Source of the DNA: Acephala macrosclerotiorum | Taxonomy: Eukaryota; Ascomycota; Leotiomycetes; Helotiales; Mollisiaceae | Reading direction: 5' to 3' | Assembly: GCA_014904845.1 (NCBI GenBank) | Contig: MU119228.1 | Coordinates: 186,001-250,000 of the forward strand | Length of the DNA: 64,000 bases | Shown here: positions 23,070 to 34,559 of the stretch, one piece after another | Layout of the letters: the number at the start of each line of letters is the position of its first letter | Numbering within the stretch: the first letter of the stretch is position 1 | Made by a program: the position numbers and the translations under genes | The notes under the pieces: model-generated | What the model was told of the DNA's origin: nothing | Seen by the model: only the letters and a program-made list of their open reading frames with translations | The model's database searches: none

Positions 23070-25045
23070 ATGGCGTTTCTTGCACGAGGACGTTTCGACC
23101 CGGTGAAGAGACGTCAAAATGACGGTCATTGAAGATAGGTCTGCGCCAGCACACTGCAGCTTATTGATGAGAATGGAGAAATGCACGTCAAGCACTCCGA
23201 ATCTGGAGCAAAAGACATCGTCTTGGTTCCTATGCTATCTGGTTCGTCCCCTCTTCCCAATCACATGCTACGACTGACATTCCCAAGATGACTCCGAAGA
23301 CCCTCTAAACTAGAGCTTCAAAAGAAAGATGCTCCAAACATCATGTGTAGTAATGTACTGCAGGAAACCCCGGAGTTAGTATTACTTCTTTAAGATGGGT
23401 TTCAAGAGGAATAGGGCTGGATGAGGAGGAAGTATGTTTTGGGACGTGAACTATGTCTCGCGCATCCCGAAACAATCCGAATGAGGAAGAATGAACTCGG
23501 AGAACACCTACTACACCATAATGATCGTCTTCCCTTCCTCCGCCGTCTACAGCGTCACAAACCCATCTCCAGAGCCATCTCTCTCACCATCAACGATCTC
23601 GTTTTCGGAACAGGAGCAATGTTCCTCTTCTAAGGCTGGGGCTGTATCGTCTAGCAAGCTTCGCCCTCCAATATAGAAAACGACTCACATATCTAACCTC
23701 CATGATCGGCTCGATAACCGTCACGAGCATTACTCCCCTCTGCGTAACCAACGGTCCTTATCTCGCTACAAAGATCCTGCAAGGCTTTTTCGGCGCCTCG
23801 GTAGAATCCCTTTGCGAGATTTCCATGACTGATATCTGGTTTTCTCACGAGAGACCGTTGTTTTTGGCGGTTATAGATTAAGTCTTGCGTTCAGTGGGAA
23901 GTTGGCACCGGCTTTCGCGGCATTCATTAATACGGGGATAGGGTGGAAGTGGACGTTGTGGTGGTGCAGTATTGGGATAGGAGTTAGTTTTGTTTATTGT
24001 TTATCTTTGGAGGAGACGAATTGTGATGGTCATCTTCCCACGACGGGGTCAGCGCGAGAGCGAGTTCTGAGGAAGTTTCTGAAAGTGTTGGTGATGACAA
24101 GGTGGTTGGGGCTGGTGAGAAGATGGGACCGGCTACGAATGATGCGGCGGTTGAGGTGGGGGCAGATCACGTATCTGAGGAAGACTTATTGGCAGAAGCT
24201 TTCTGTGACGGGGGATAAGAAACGTCCGAACAGGCTGCTGAAGGTTATGTGGTCATCGTTCAAGTTCTTCACTATGCCGGCTGTTGTTTGGGCCGGATTC
24301 ATGTACGGCTCCAATGGTCTAGTCTGGCCCGGTATCTTGAACGCGACTGCTAGTCCGACGTATACCAAGGTGTACAAGTTCAACAGCAACACTGTGGGAT
24401 TTGCTTAGTTTGGTGCTTTTGTTGGGATGGTCCTTGGGTGGGTCTTCTTTTCCCCTGATCAATGAAAGTGTACTGATGAGAGAACAGTGCATTATGGGTA
24501 GCAGCCGTCGGACCCCGCCTCGTAATGCGCCTCGCTCGCCGGAACAAAGGCGTCGCAGAACCTGAACACATTCTCTAGCTCTTTCTTGCCTCGCTCGTAT
24601 GCGTTCCGTTCGCGATGCTGCTTTGGGGATTGGGAGCAGCAGACCACATCCACGTATGTCCTCCCCCTTCCTTCTCTTCCCAAATATCAATCTAACAATC
24701 TCCCAGTGGTTCGGCATGGTCTTCGCCCAATGCATCTTAGCCATCTCCTCGACCCTCTGCTTGTCCACCTCAATCCAATACGCAACCTCGGCCTACCGCG
24801 ACCTCGGTGGTGAGCTCATCACAACTATCATCCTTATCCGCAATACGTTGAGTTTTGCGATTAATTATGGCATTGCGCCATGGTTTGTGGCGGAGGGACA
24901 GAGGAATACGTTTATTACGGTGGCGGTTATTGCGTTGGTTTGCAATGCGACGATGTTTCCTGCTATTATTTGGGGGGAGAAGTTGAGGATGAAGAGTGCG
25001 GATAAGTATTGGGGTGAGTTGCTAGTGCGAGGGCGAAGGGGTTGA
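23070..25045 (+). pseudogene. DHA1-type MFS transporter with Trp-to-TAG stops
   Basis: The start is MAFLARGRFDP at 23070, spliced (23103..23159) to LIDENGEMHVKHSESGAKD, then VLVPMLS and DDSEDPLN: a normal cytosolic N-terminus of a fungal drug/organic-anion MFS. Later segments include LTINDLVFGTGAMFLF, GWGCIV, FALQYRKRLTYLTSMIGSIT, ILQGFFGASVESLCEISMTD, WKWTLWWCSIG and YGIAPWF. Lesions: TAG at 23311 where the family has Trp (DPLNW), TAA after FLF, TAG at 23652 for the Trp in IVWQ, frame changes near 23660 and 23878, TAG at 24406, and TAG at 24576 where HILWLFL is expected. Introns at 24438..24486 and about 24659..24708 still have good borders. The ancestral function is efflux or uptake of a small molecule at the plasma membrane. 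Confidence 0.85.
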
Positions 25046-27030
25046 GTCATTGATTTGGGGGGCGGATGAGGAGGTGGTGAACGTGGTTGGTACCTAAGGG
25101 AATACGTAATGAAGTATTATATGAGAGATAGAGAACGAAATTTTGCACAAAATGTTCGTTCATCGTACTGTTCTCGTGAGCCACAATTGTCCTTACCTTC
25201 TATTGTATCAGGGTATATAAACTTCCACCCTCCTTATTCATGGTCCCAAATAGTGAATCTGCCCTCATAGACTCATTTGCAACTTTAGTAAATACCCACC
25301 GTTTGACAGCGGAACACTAAATGTTGTGTTTTGAAAGCAGCAAGAAAATTATTCTTGAAGGAGAAAAAACGTTTTCATCGAGTGTTGCTCTCATTTTAAT
25401 GAAGCAGCTTGGGATCTAGTGTAAAAGGGGACTTGGCTTGATCTCCTTTCATTTTGGGTTTGGAAGCTTTCACTTTCGAAAAGGGGCGAGGCGCTTACTC
25501 CTCGTCTATTTTGGTGATTGGATTGACAGGTAAGCTAAGCCCACTACCCCACTTGATACCCCCGCCGCCTCGGCCCTACTATACAGACCAGTTCACTCTA
25601 TCTCTAGACTAAACCTCATTACTTCACTTAGAGCGAACATCATGACGTGTCAGGACGTAGAGATTGACGGGGATGCAAGGATCATAATGACATGTTCTTG
25701 AAATGAGCATCGTTACTAAGTCGATGAGCTCAGGAACATTGCCAAAAGAGGGATTAGTTTGGGGAGTTGAAGAGACGTTAGAAAGGATTTAGAAGGTGTC
25801 ATGGGAGGCTTAGAAGTGGGAGAATGTGGGAGAAGAGGTATTGATCTTGCGAAGAATGTTTCTGGAAGCTCTAGAAGACGTCGAGAAGGAGTGGAGAGAA
25901 TTTTTAGCTTGCCGAAGACTTGAACTTTGCAGTTTTAAGGCATCTCATTGGTGGCGACGAAAAGAATACCGGATATGACAGCATACTTCATGTTTCGTTG
26001 CACATCTGTGATCACCCCACACCCCAGATCTCGATGATGGGATATATCTTCATTGATATCATTGCCGGACTTGCTCGAAGACAAACATTTGTTGCAAATC
26101 GAGCCAGACGACTCGGCAACGACTTCCGCAAACACCGCAACTTCTCTTGCGATTCTCTGCATTGCAATCGCTTCACGGAGATACTGCACGCCTGAAACGG
26201 AATTTTCTGACGCCAATATAACACCAGCTTCGACATGGTAACATACAATCTCCGAACATGCAAAGTGATAGATCGATTAACATACAGGAACAAGTTTGAA
26301 GTCATCGAGCATTCGCATAGCGGCATATTGCGGCTAGGTACGGTCAAGACCTAGTTTCTAATGATCCAAACTGGCGGGCAAGAGTGAGGGTGACGATGTC
26401 GTCACAGCCTCACAAGCACCAACACCTTGCAAGGAGATACACGTCAACAGTACGTCCGGACCCTTCCGGCTTTATCCGTCGAGGTGTGGTCTTGAGCCAC
26501 AATACTAAAGCGGATTAAACTGTTGTCATCACCAACTTCGAGCACGGCTTGAGGGATTTTCGAGCAAGCTCCAAATGCCCGTGATCCAGATTCAAGAATT
26601 TCGAATTTCGAACTTCGAACTTCGTCATGAAGCCTGGCAACACCAGACTTTCACCATCACGGATGATATGCGGGTAAGTTGCAGTCACCAACTTGTGTCC
26701 ATGATGAGAGGTTTCTGCGAGGGATAATCTGCGCAGGTGAAGTTATCAGCATGAACTGAACGACTTTGCTCCGACAAACGTATTCTTCATTCGGAGTGTC
26801 GGCCACAACTCGAAAGGGCGCGGGAGAAGCTTGCAATGTCTTACTCCCAAGGCATGAAGCAACACGTTGAGTAAGTCAAGCTGTGACATGGAAATTCGGG
26901 CTCGATAGTTGAAGCCTTGAGGGTCCTGCATGGGAAAGTTTTATGTTTGAGATTATTACAATAAAAGTGTCCTGAATGTATTTGACGAGGTCTTCAACTC
27001 CGATGCGCTGTCCAAGACCCAGAAAACGGT
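25046..27030. other. Intergenic with unrecognised ORF fragments
   Basis: Minus-strand open stretches near 25935-26216 and 26746-26931 have amino-acid-like composition but match no family I know, and they do not join through clear introns. They may be remnants of another decayed gene between the two MFS genes. Confidence 0.3.
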
Positions 27031-28709
27031 TCAATCTTCATGGTCTGAAATCTCATCTCTATCTTGAACATTGATTTCCTTCTCATCAATGTGAATGAAG
27101 GTTGACGAGACAACCGCACAGAAGTACAATCCCTAGATTAGTTAGTGCTTTATCTCTTCGCCGTTTGCGTTCTGCACTCACCGCTCCAACAAAAAAGGGC
27201 AATGCCCACCAAAATTCTGCAAGCTTCAATGAAGTTGCAAAGATCTGCTGCATAGCTGGATCAAAGATCGCATGTCCGAGACTCTCGAACACAACGATGG
27301 CAGCGAAAAATGTTGCTTTCGTGTCGTCTGGTATCCAGTATGCGACCAAAGAAAGCGCCGAAACTCTGCTTCCGAAGCCGGATGCGAAGATGAATACGCC
27401 AACTGGTAGAAGCAAACCAGTCTGAGCCAAGCCGATGGCGAGACACCCGACGCACATCAAGGTCACGCTCATTCGGACAAGAAAGAGATCGATGACTTGA
27501 GGACGGACGTGGCGTTCTTTGCGGATGCGTGCTGAGAGTTGAGGTATCAGGAACAGAAAGAGGAAGATATTGACAACTGCTGTCTCGGTGTAGAAGGTTG
27601 CACCTGTTGAGATCCTGAGCCCGAAACGAACAGAAGCATACTGTATTAGGATATTCAGAGTCGTATATCTGAAGATGCCAACAAGAAAGACAGGAACGAC
27701 CAAGAGCACGTTGCGATTTGAGAGTGTTGAAAGAATTTCTCGGACGCCTGAAGATTTGGGGGATTCGCCCACTCCACTATCCAGGGTTGACCTCCCTGTA
27801 CTCGGCATGATAGCAAGTAGTGTGAAACATGCGAGTAGCGATACCAAAGCAAGTCCGCAGGGGATCCATGGGGAGATTTCGATTGTGACAGAAGCCACAA
27901 ATGAACCGATGAGCTCTGCAACATAGAATGCCGAGAAGATGTAGTAGAAGGCATGACTTCTGTTTGTTTATTAATATTATGGCCTTTGAGGTTAAACACT
28001 AAACATGCCTTCTGTCTGATGGAATCGATTCGGCAGCAAGAGCCCACATATATGCCGATGCTGCATTCAGACCGCCCCCACAAAGTAGCAAGAGGGATGA
28101 AAACCAAACTAAGCGAACGGGAAAGGTTTGTGGGAATGCACCTAATCGAAATGGTGTTCGTTATCCATAATCAATAATCGTGATGGAAGAGATAGGACGT
28201 ACAAATGACGAATATCTCAACAAGAGAGAAGACGACCCCAAGCACAGCCAGCCCCATGATCTTCTTTCTTCCATGACGATCTCCCAGTCTGCCAAAGGGG
28301 ATAGCCACAAGAAGTACTGCTTCAACATCAGTATCAATCCTATATCTGGTGACAGAATCAACGTACCAGCGATCATATCAAAGGAAGACTTCCAACCCCT
28401 GATGGTCGCCAAAGGTCCTTGAATTTTAGGCACTTTGCACAATGCCTCCTCTATGCCACTGACAGGAAAGTCGTAGTATTTGAGACATAGTGAGTTCTCG
28501 AAGAGCTTAATCAAGGGCGCAACCAAGATCATCTCGCAGAATGCAAGCAGAAAATGAATCGCCATGAAATACAGGATGACTCGAGTCAAGGGTGGAGTGG
28601 ATTTGAGGCTGGCTCCTTGAGCTTCCTCGAGGCTGTTATCGTCTCCATTCTCATTACTGAGGAGTCGCTCTTGCTCTGCATCTTCATTCTCATCGTGAGA
28701 AATGCTCAT
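27031..28709 (-). CDS. MFS transporter, 12-helix type
   Basis: Exons 28709..28367, 28319..28203, 28141..28009, 27959..27182 and 27132..27031 give 490 residues in one frame. An acidic N-terminal tail is followed by TM1 (VILYFMAIHFLLAF). A long first extracellular loop holds paired Cys (SLCLKYYDF, ALCKVP). The MFS motif A variant GRLGDRHGRKK follows, then MWALAAESIPSDRRSHAFYY. The C-terminal tail contains FIHIDEKEINVQDRDE. It belongs to a fungal MFS family often found near secondary-metabolism or drug-response genes; the substrate is unknown. Intron 3 (27960..28008) begins GCATGT rather than GT, and the flanking family sequence ESIPSDRR|SHAFYY is restored only with this GC-AG intron. No stop or frameshift is present, unlike the other two MFS genes of the window. 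Confidence 0.85.
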
Positions 28710-29755
28710 TCTAGGTATATTGGCTTTGTCGAAGAGATGGCAGGAGTGAGAGAGGTTGGAGGATTGAAGAAATGGAAAGGTGGGCTCAGCTCACCGCTTT
28801 TGGCAGAACTGCCTCAACACTCATCAATTTGAGTCTTCTCACTCCTTCCCTCACGGCGCCATCGCATGCAATATTTCCCTACACGCTTTCAAGATTGTTT
28901 GCGGCATCTTCAGATCAAGAGTCGTTACGCATAACCCCTTCGCTGATCCACAGTCTAGAGCATCGCGTCTTCCTCAGAGATTCAGACGCGCCGTTGCCCC
29001 TTGCAATCAACAGATGCATTTACTTCTTCCGATAGACCACAGCCTAGCAACAGCAAAAGGGCTCAGTTCTCGATACTTCATCCTAAACCCAGACCTATCA
29101 TTATTGTTATTGTTTTTCGTGTTCCACCTGTTCATCATATTCTACCTGTACGTCACGTGCCTCACGAGCCCTAGATGGCTTCATCTTGCTTCCAGTTACC
29201 GGCAGAAGTTATCTTCGTACTTCACAGTGGTACTGCTTGCCATGAACTTCTGGTCATGAACGCAGGCCCGGCTGAGCGTCACTACGCTTAGGGTTGGCTT
29301 GGGTCGCTTTAATTCGGAGGAATAATTGTTCTAGTGAACAGTTAGTGGTTGTTGCTTTGCTATTCCGATGATAGATTGACCCCTTTAACGGCTTTTAAAA
29401 TCCCTTTTCGCCTTCGCCTGGAATAAACTACTTCTTCTCTGCGTTATGTCCCTTGTGACGCCAATTTCAGCCCGTGCCTTCGGCCTCAGTCAGCCATGCA
29501 TGCATGCATGCAGAGTCTCCAAAACTCAACCCCGCCAATATCTACACGTGGACTTCGAGAAATATCCTTCAACATGCAATTCACTACCTTCGGTTGTACC
29601 CAACTCCATTCTAATTGTGTACACCTACTGTCGCGCTTTAGGGTGCTTGCCGTCCTTCTTAGCGCATCTGCTACCTCGCCATCTGCGATATATATGCGCC
29701 AGCTTTGCGCAGCCTTGCCAAAAGATAAGCTTTAACTCAATTCGACGGACTCAAA
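28710..29755. other. Divergent promoter region of MFS and NACHT-ankyrin genes
   Basis: About 1 kb separates the start codons of the leftward MFS and rightward NLR-like genes, so both promoters must lie here. A GGCTTTTAAAATCCC TATA-like stretch lies near 29388 and a short ATGC repeat at 29495-29512. The open frames here show no family features. Confidence 0.4.
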
Positions 29756-32700
29756 ATGTCCCTCGACGTGCCGAATGATTCCATGCTACAGACATTGCGG
29801 CAAAAATTGAAGCCGAAGGTTCGGAAGCTATTTGGAAGAAAATCTCCTTATGCTTCAGACTCAGAATCCACGTCTTCCACGCCTTGCAGGGCAACAGCCT
29901 CGCACACACCAAGTCTGTCTATGAACCGCGAGACTCAAGAACCTGCAAGTCAGCAATCTGCCAGTCTAGAAACTGCGAACCAAGAGTCTGCGAGTTCAGA
30001 ACCTTTAGACGGAGCTCCGATATCTCCAGCTACTACCGAATCGCACATCAATGGTTCGACTCCAGAGTCCCAAGTCAGATTGCAAACCAACACGACAGCA
30101 CCTCCCTCAACTTCCGTAAGCAACTCAAATGGTCATATTCTATCAACGCCACCGATTACGTCGCCTGCAGCACCAGAACCGGAATCGAGTAAAGATATTG
30201 CGTCGCCCCTCCCCGATCCTGTAACAAACAGCCAATGTGTCACAGTGCAATCTGCGAACAGAATTGGAGGGTGGAATTTATGGTCCGAAGCGCTTGACAA
30301 GCTCTCGAAAGAGGATCCTAAAGTTGTAAGTGAAGAGCAAACTCCAAATTCCTCTCCTTTCAATGCCCGTTGTTTCTTGAGTTATTCATACAGCTAACTC
30401 CTCTAACAGGCACATACACTCCGAGAGACACAAGCAAAGGTCGATATAATTGAGTTGCTGGACCTTACTGAACAAGTGCAGAAGAAATGCGAAGAATGTG
30501 CTTGGAAATTTCCCTTTAGAGGAAGGAACATTATCTTGAGGGACGTAGTGGGTAAGGTTATATTCTGGTTGAAAACTTTCAAGGAGGTTGGGGACATTGT
30601 AGTGAACTACGACCCCGTCCATGCAGCTCTGCCTTGGGCTGGCGTCAGATTCCTCCTCCAGGTAAGCACCCCTCTGCATTTTCGATCTCCCAGCCAGAGC
30701 TGGTATATTACGGTCGACAACTGTGCGTACTCTGTGGCAGAGAAGCTTTTGCTGATCTCTCATAACACAGGCCGCGATTGGTGAACACGAACAGATGGGA
30801 GACGTTATCTTATCGACCGAAAAACTGTCTTATTTGATCAGTCGCGGCGCGATATATGAGAGATTGTACCCGCCTGGTGAGTGGCAACATCTAACTCTGA
30901 CACTCCACATGCGTGTCCCACCACTTCTAGGGTTTTCTGAAATATGTTGAATATGTCTACTGACTCCGAGATTCTACATTCAGAGACGATGCGTTCAGAC
31001 GTGGCTGGGAACTTTCATGACGCTATGGTTGAACTTTATACGACGATGCTTAGGATGACGGCTCTCTGTCATCGACTGTTCGCCAAGAGTACAGCGAAAC
31101 GGGCTATGCACGCTCTGTTCAAACCTGGCGATGTCTCTGCTTTTCTGGAACAATCTCAAAAGCTAGAGGACCGAGTCGAGCACGAAGTTCAGAACTGCGA
31201 ACGCTCAGACCGCCAGGCCGCAGATGCAGAGATTCAACGACTGCTTACGCTACTGAAAGCACCGATTGTCCGGACCGATGAAGGAGTCTTAAGCCTGTTG
31301 GAACAAGTGGGAGAAAAGGAGCGTCTAGAGATTCTGGATTGGATTTCGAAGGTTCTTTATGGATCCAATCATCAAACGGTGACAGAGAAACGGGCTATTG
31401 ATACTTGTGAATGGCTTCTTAAGCATAAGAAGTACGAAGAATGGCAAGATGCCAGCGCCTCGATCATATTTTGGCTGTGCGGCAATCGTAAGTCGAAGAA
31501 ATTCCGGGCAAAGCTGGGAGATTGAAAACGCTTCTGTTTGGAAATTTGCTGACATGGTTTGGTATAGCGGGAACTGGCAAGACCTTCCTCACATCCAAAG
31601 TTATTGATCAAATTCATGTCAATCTCAAGAACAGTACGAACCAAGAAGGCTTCGCATTCTTCTACTGCAACAGGAACGAAGCTGAACGCCGAGAACCATT
31701 ATCAGCATTGAGGGCTTTCGTTCGCCAACTGTCGACCATCGTTGGTAACAAGGATTCCATGCAAAAGAGCCTGAAACGATTTTACATCGAACACCGCCTC
31801 AAAGCTTCAGAGCCAACGATGAGTGATTGCAAGAACATCCTCCTAGAACTTGTCAACATCTATCCTCGAACGACCCTTGTTTTGGATGCTCTTGATGAAT
31901 GCGAAATGGGAAAACGAGTGGAGCTCATTGAGATTTTCGACTATCTTCTTGAACACGCTTCGAACCCTCTCAAGATCTTTATCTCTAGTCGACTAGATCT
32001 CGATATCAAAAGGAAGCTGAAGAATCGTACCAACATTGAGATCCAGGCTAATGACAACCATCATGATATTACCAAGTTTCTCAACAGCGAAATATCCAAA
32101 CACCCTGAATGGCTCCCAAAGCACCCTGAGCTCAAAGACCAAGTAGTAACCACTTTGCAGGAACGAAGTCAGGGAATGTATGTACAGAAAACATAAGTCG
32201 CGTCTCCCAATGTCTTAACTTTGCTTGAAGCTTCTCAGGTTGGCAGGATACCTTGGCCACCGCAAGTGGAGGCTGATGAGGGAGTCCAGACAAAGCTGGG
32301 AGATTATAACCTATGAGTTTAGCAAATAAACTTGCGGGTACTAACACGTCGACAGGTTCCAATGGACATTCCTGCAAATCAAGCAGCTCCTGGTCCTTGA
32401 TCTGCCAAAGCACATCCAGAACCGATTGGGAAAGCTCCCCAATGATCTCCAAGCAGCCTATGATGAAATCTATAATTCAATGAGCGAAGAAGAAAAGCAA
32501 ATTGCAGACCGCGCGTTCCAATGGGTCATGTGCGCCTGCCATCCACTCGAGACGAATGTGCTCCTTCCCGCAGTCTGCCAGGATGGAAACAGTGACACTC
32601 TTGAGCCTCTTGATGGTCTCACTGAGGACCTAGTGCTTAAGTACTGCCACAATCTTTTGGTAGTCGACCCTGTTCGAAAAGTCTGGATCCCATCGCACCT

Positions 32701-34477
32701 CTCTGTGATTGAGTACTTCGAGAACAGCCGATGGAGTCATGCGAGAGCAAATTATTTGGTTGGGAGTGTATGTCTGCTGGCCCTTCAAGAGACGGTGCTT
32801 CATGATCGAGAACGAAGTTGGGATATGTCAGACAAGCCGCCTGAACCCACTCCTGAACGGAAGAAGCTCGAGTTGGATGACCCATTGCATGAGCAAGGGT
32901 TCCAAAACCTGAGCTATTATGCAAGACATCACTGGCCGATTCACGCCCGAAAATGCTCTAGAATCGACAACAAAGGCCGTCTCTCTACCCTGCTTGAAGA
33001 CTTCCTTGGACCCCCAACAGAGAGTAGCCTTGCTTATCAATCCTGGCATAGAATGCTTTTAGCTGAGCAATTGGATGGCCCAGACAGCAGCATATTAAGG
33101 TCCACAATTTATATTGATGACCTCTCCCCAGCTTCTATGGCAATCTTTGCATACTGTGCTTTTGGACTGGCTGAAATTCTACCTGATTGGCACAAATTCA
33201 ATTGGATAAAAGGTGATAACAGATCCCAAGGCGGTCAAAGTTTCCTCGAGCTGGCAGCGATATCAGGTTCTATTCCTACATGCCGGCTGCTCATCCGATA
33301 TGATGCTGAGGTAAACGCTCAGACTGAGTCTGATGTGGGGAGTGCGCTAGCTGCTGCTGCTTATAGAGGAGAGAAAGAGGTAGTCGAGTATCTCGTGAAA
33401 GAGGGAGGAGCGGACGTCAATATGCAATTGCAATGCGGAGNNNNNNNNNNNNNNNNNNNNNNNNNNNNNNNNNNNNNNNNNNNNNNNNNNNNNNNNNNNN
33501 NNNNNNNNNNNNNNNNNNNNNNNNNNNNNNNNNNNNNNNNNNNNNNNNNNNNNNNNNNNNNNNNNNNNNNNNNNNNNNNNNNNNNNNNNNNNNNNNNNNN
33601 NNNNNNNNNNNNNNNNNNNNNNNNNNNNNNNNNNNNNNNNNNNNNNNNNNNNNNNNNNNNNNNNNNNNNNNNNNNNNNNNNNNNNNNNNNNNNNNNNNNN
33701 NNNNNNNNNNNNNNNNNNNNNNNNNNNNNNNNNNNNNNNNNNNNNNNNNNNNNNNNNNNNNNNNNNNNNNNNNNNNNNNNNNNNNNNNNNNNNNNNNNNN
33801 NNNNNNNNNNNNNNNNNNNNNNNNNNNNNNNNNNNNNNNNNNNNNNNNNNNNNNNNNNNNNNNNNNNNNNNNNNNNNNNNNNNNNNNNNNNNNNNNNNNN
33901 NNNNNNNNNNNNNNNNNNNNNNNNNNNNNNNNNNNNNNNNNNNNNNNNNNNNNNNNNNNNNNNNNNNNNNNNNNNNNNNNNNNNNNNNNNNNNNNNNNNN
34001 NNNNNNNNNNNNNNNNNNNNNNNNNNNNNNNNNNNNNNNNNNNNNNNNNNNNNNNNNNNNNNNNNNNNNNNNNNNNNNNNNNNNNNNNNNNNNNNNNNNN
34101 NNNNNNNNNNNNNNNNNNNNNNNNNNNNNNNNNNNNNNNNATATGGGAGTGCGCTAGCTGCTGCTGCGTATGGGGGAGAGAGAGAGGTAGTCGAGTATCT
34201 CGTGATAGAGGGAAAAGCGGACGCTAATATGCAATTGCAATGCGGAGAATATAGGAGTGCGCTAGCTGCTGCTACGGGGATGGGGAGGAAAGAGGTAACT
34301 GAGTATCTCGTAAAAAAAGGGGGAGCAAAAGTTAATATGCAATTGCAATATGGGAGGTATAAGAATGCGCTGGCTGCTATCGCTGATAGGGAGGAATATA
34401 ACGACATAATTGAGTTTCTTGAAAAGGAGGGACTAGCAGAGGTAGAAAGGCAGCTGGAGTCTGGTATACAGGATTGA
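29756..34477 (+). CDS. NACHT-ankyrin (NLR-like) protein with assembly gap
   Basis: Exons 29756..30325, 30410..30661, 30771..30876, 30984..31487, 31568..32177 and 32356..34477 join in one frame (1,388 codons counting 700 N). Residues 1-190 are basic, then Ser/Thr/Pro-rich and disordered. About 191-320 form a helical domain with HAALPWAGVRFLLQ, like the NACHT_N domain of fungal NWD/NACHT NTPases. The NACHT domain follows: Walker A GNPGTGKT (about 476-483, formed across an intron), Walker B LVLDALDE (about 581-588) and a KIFISSR sensor. The C-terminus is ankyrin repeats of 36 residues whose pre-gap and post-gap copies are nearly identical; the N block interrupts them, so the true copy number is unknown. 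The last repeats diverge and the protein ends at 34477. Family role: cytosolic STAND sensor that oligomerises on ligand binding to trigger non-self response or cell death. Confidence 0.9.
33441..34140. other. Assembly gap (700 N) inside ankyrin repeats
   Basis: Exactly 700 N, probably a placeholder length. The flanks are near-identical ankyrin units (shared blocks AGTGCGCTAGCTGCTGCTGC and ATATGCAATTGCAATGCGGAG-like ends), which explains why assembly failed. At 108 nt per unit the placeholder would hold about 6.5 copies. Confidence 0.95.
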
Positions 34478-34559
34478 AAGCGATCCTCTGTACATATTCC
34501 TATCTCGTTGTCCCTTGAGGACATTCTGGGAAATTGATATTTCCGAAATCATACAGAAC

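Noticed and set aside
9195..25045. UAG reassigned to tryptophan in this genome
   Set aside because: The intact H+-ATPase and the RING-finger gene both terminate at TAG, and the genes with internal TAG also carry frameshifts, so mutation explains the pattern.
28780..29259. 159-codon frame between the MFS and NLR-like genes
   Set aside because: No recognisable domain, and located in the divergent promoter region; the composition is not protein-like.
33361..34524. Minus-strand open frame through the N gap
   Set aside because: Its continuity depends on 700 unknown bases, and it is the antisense of the ankyrin repeats.
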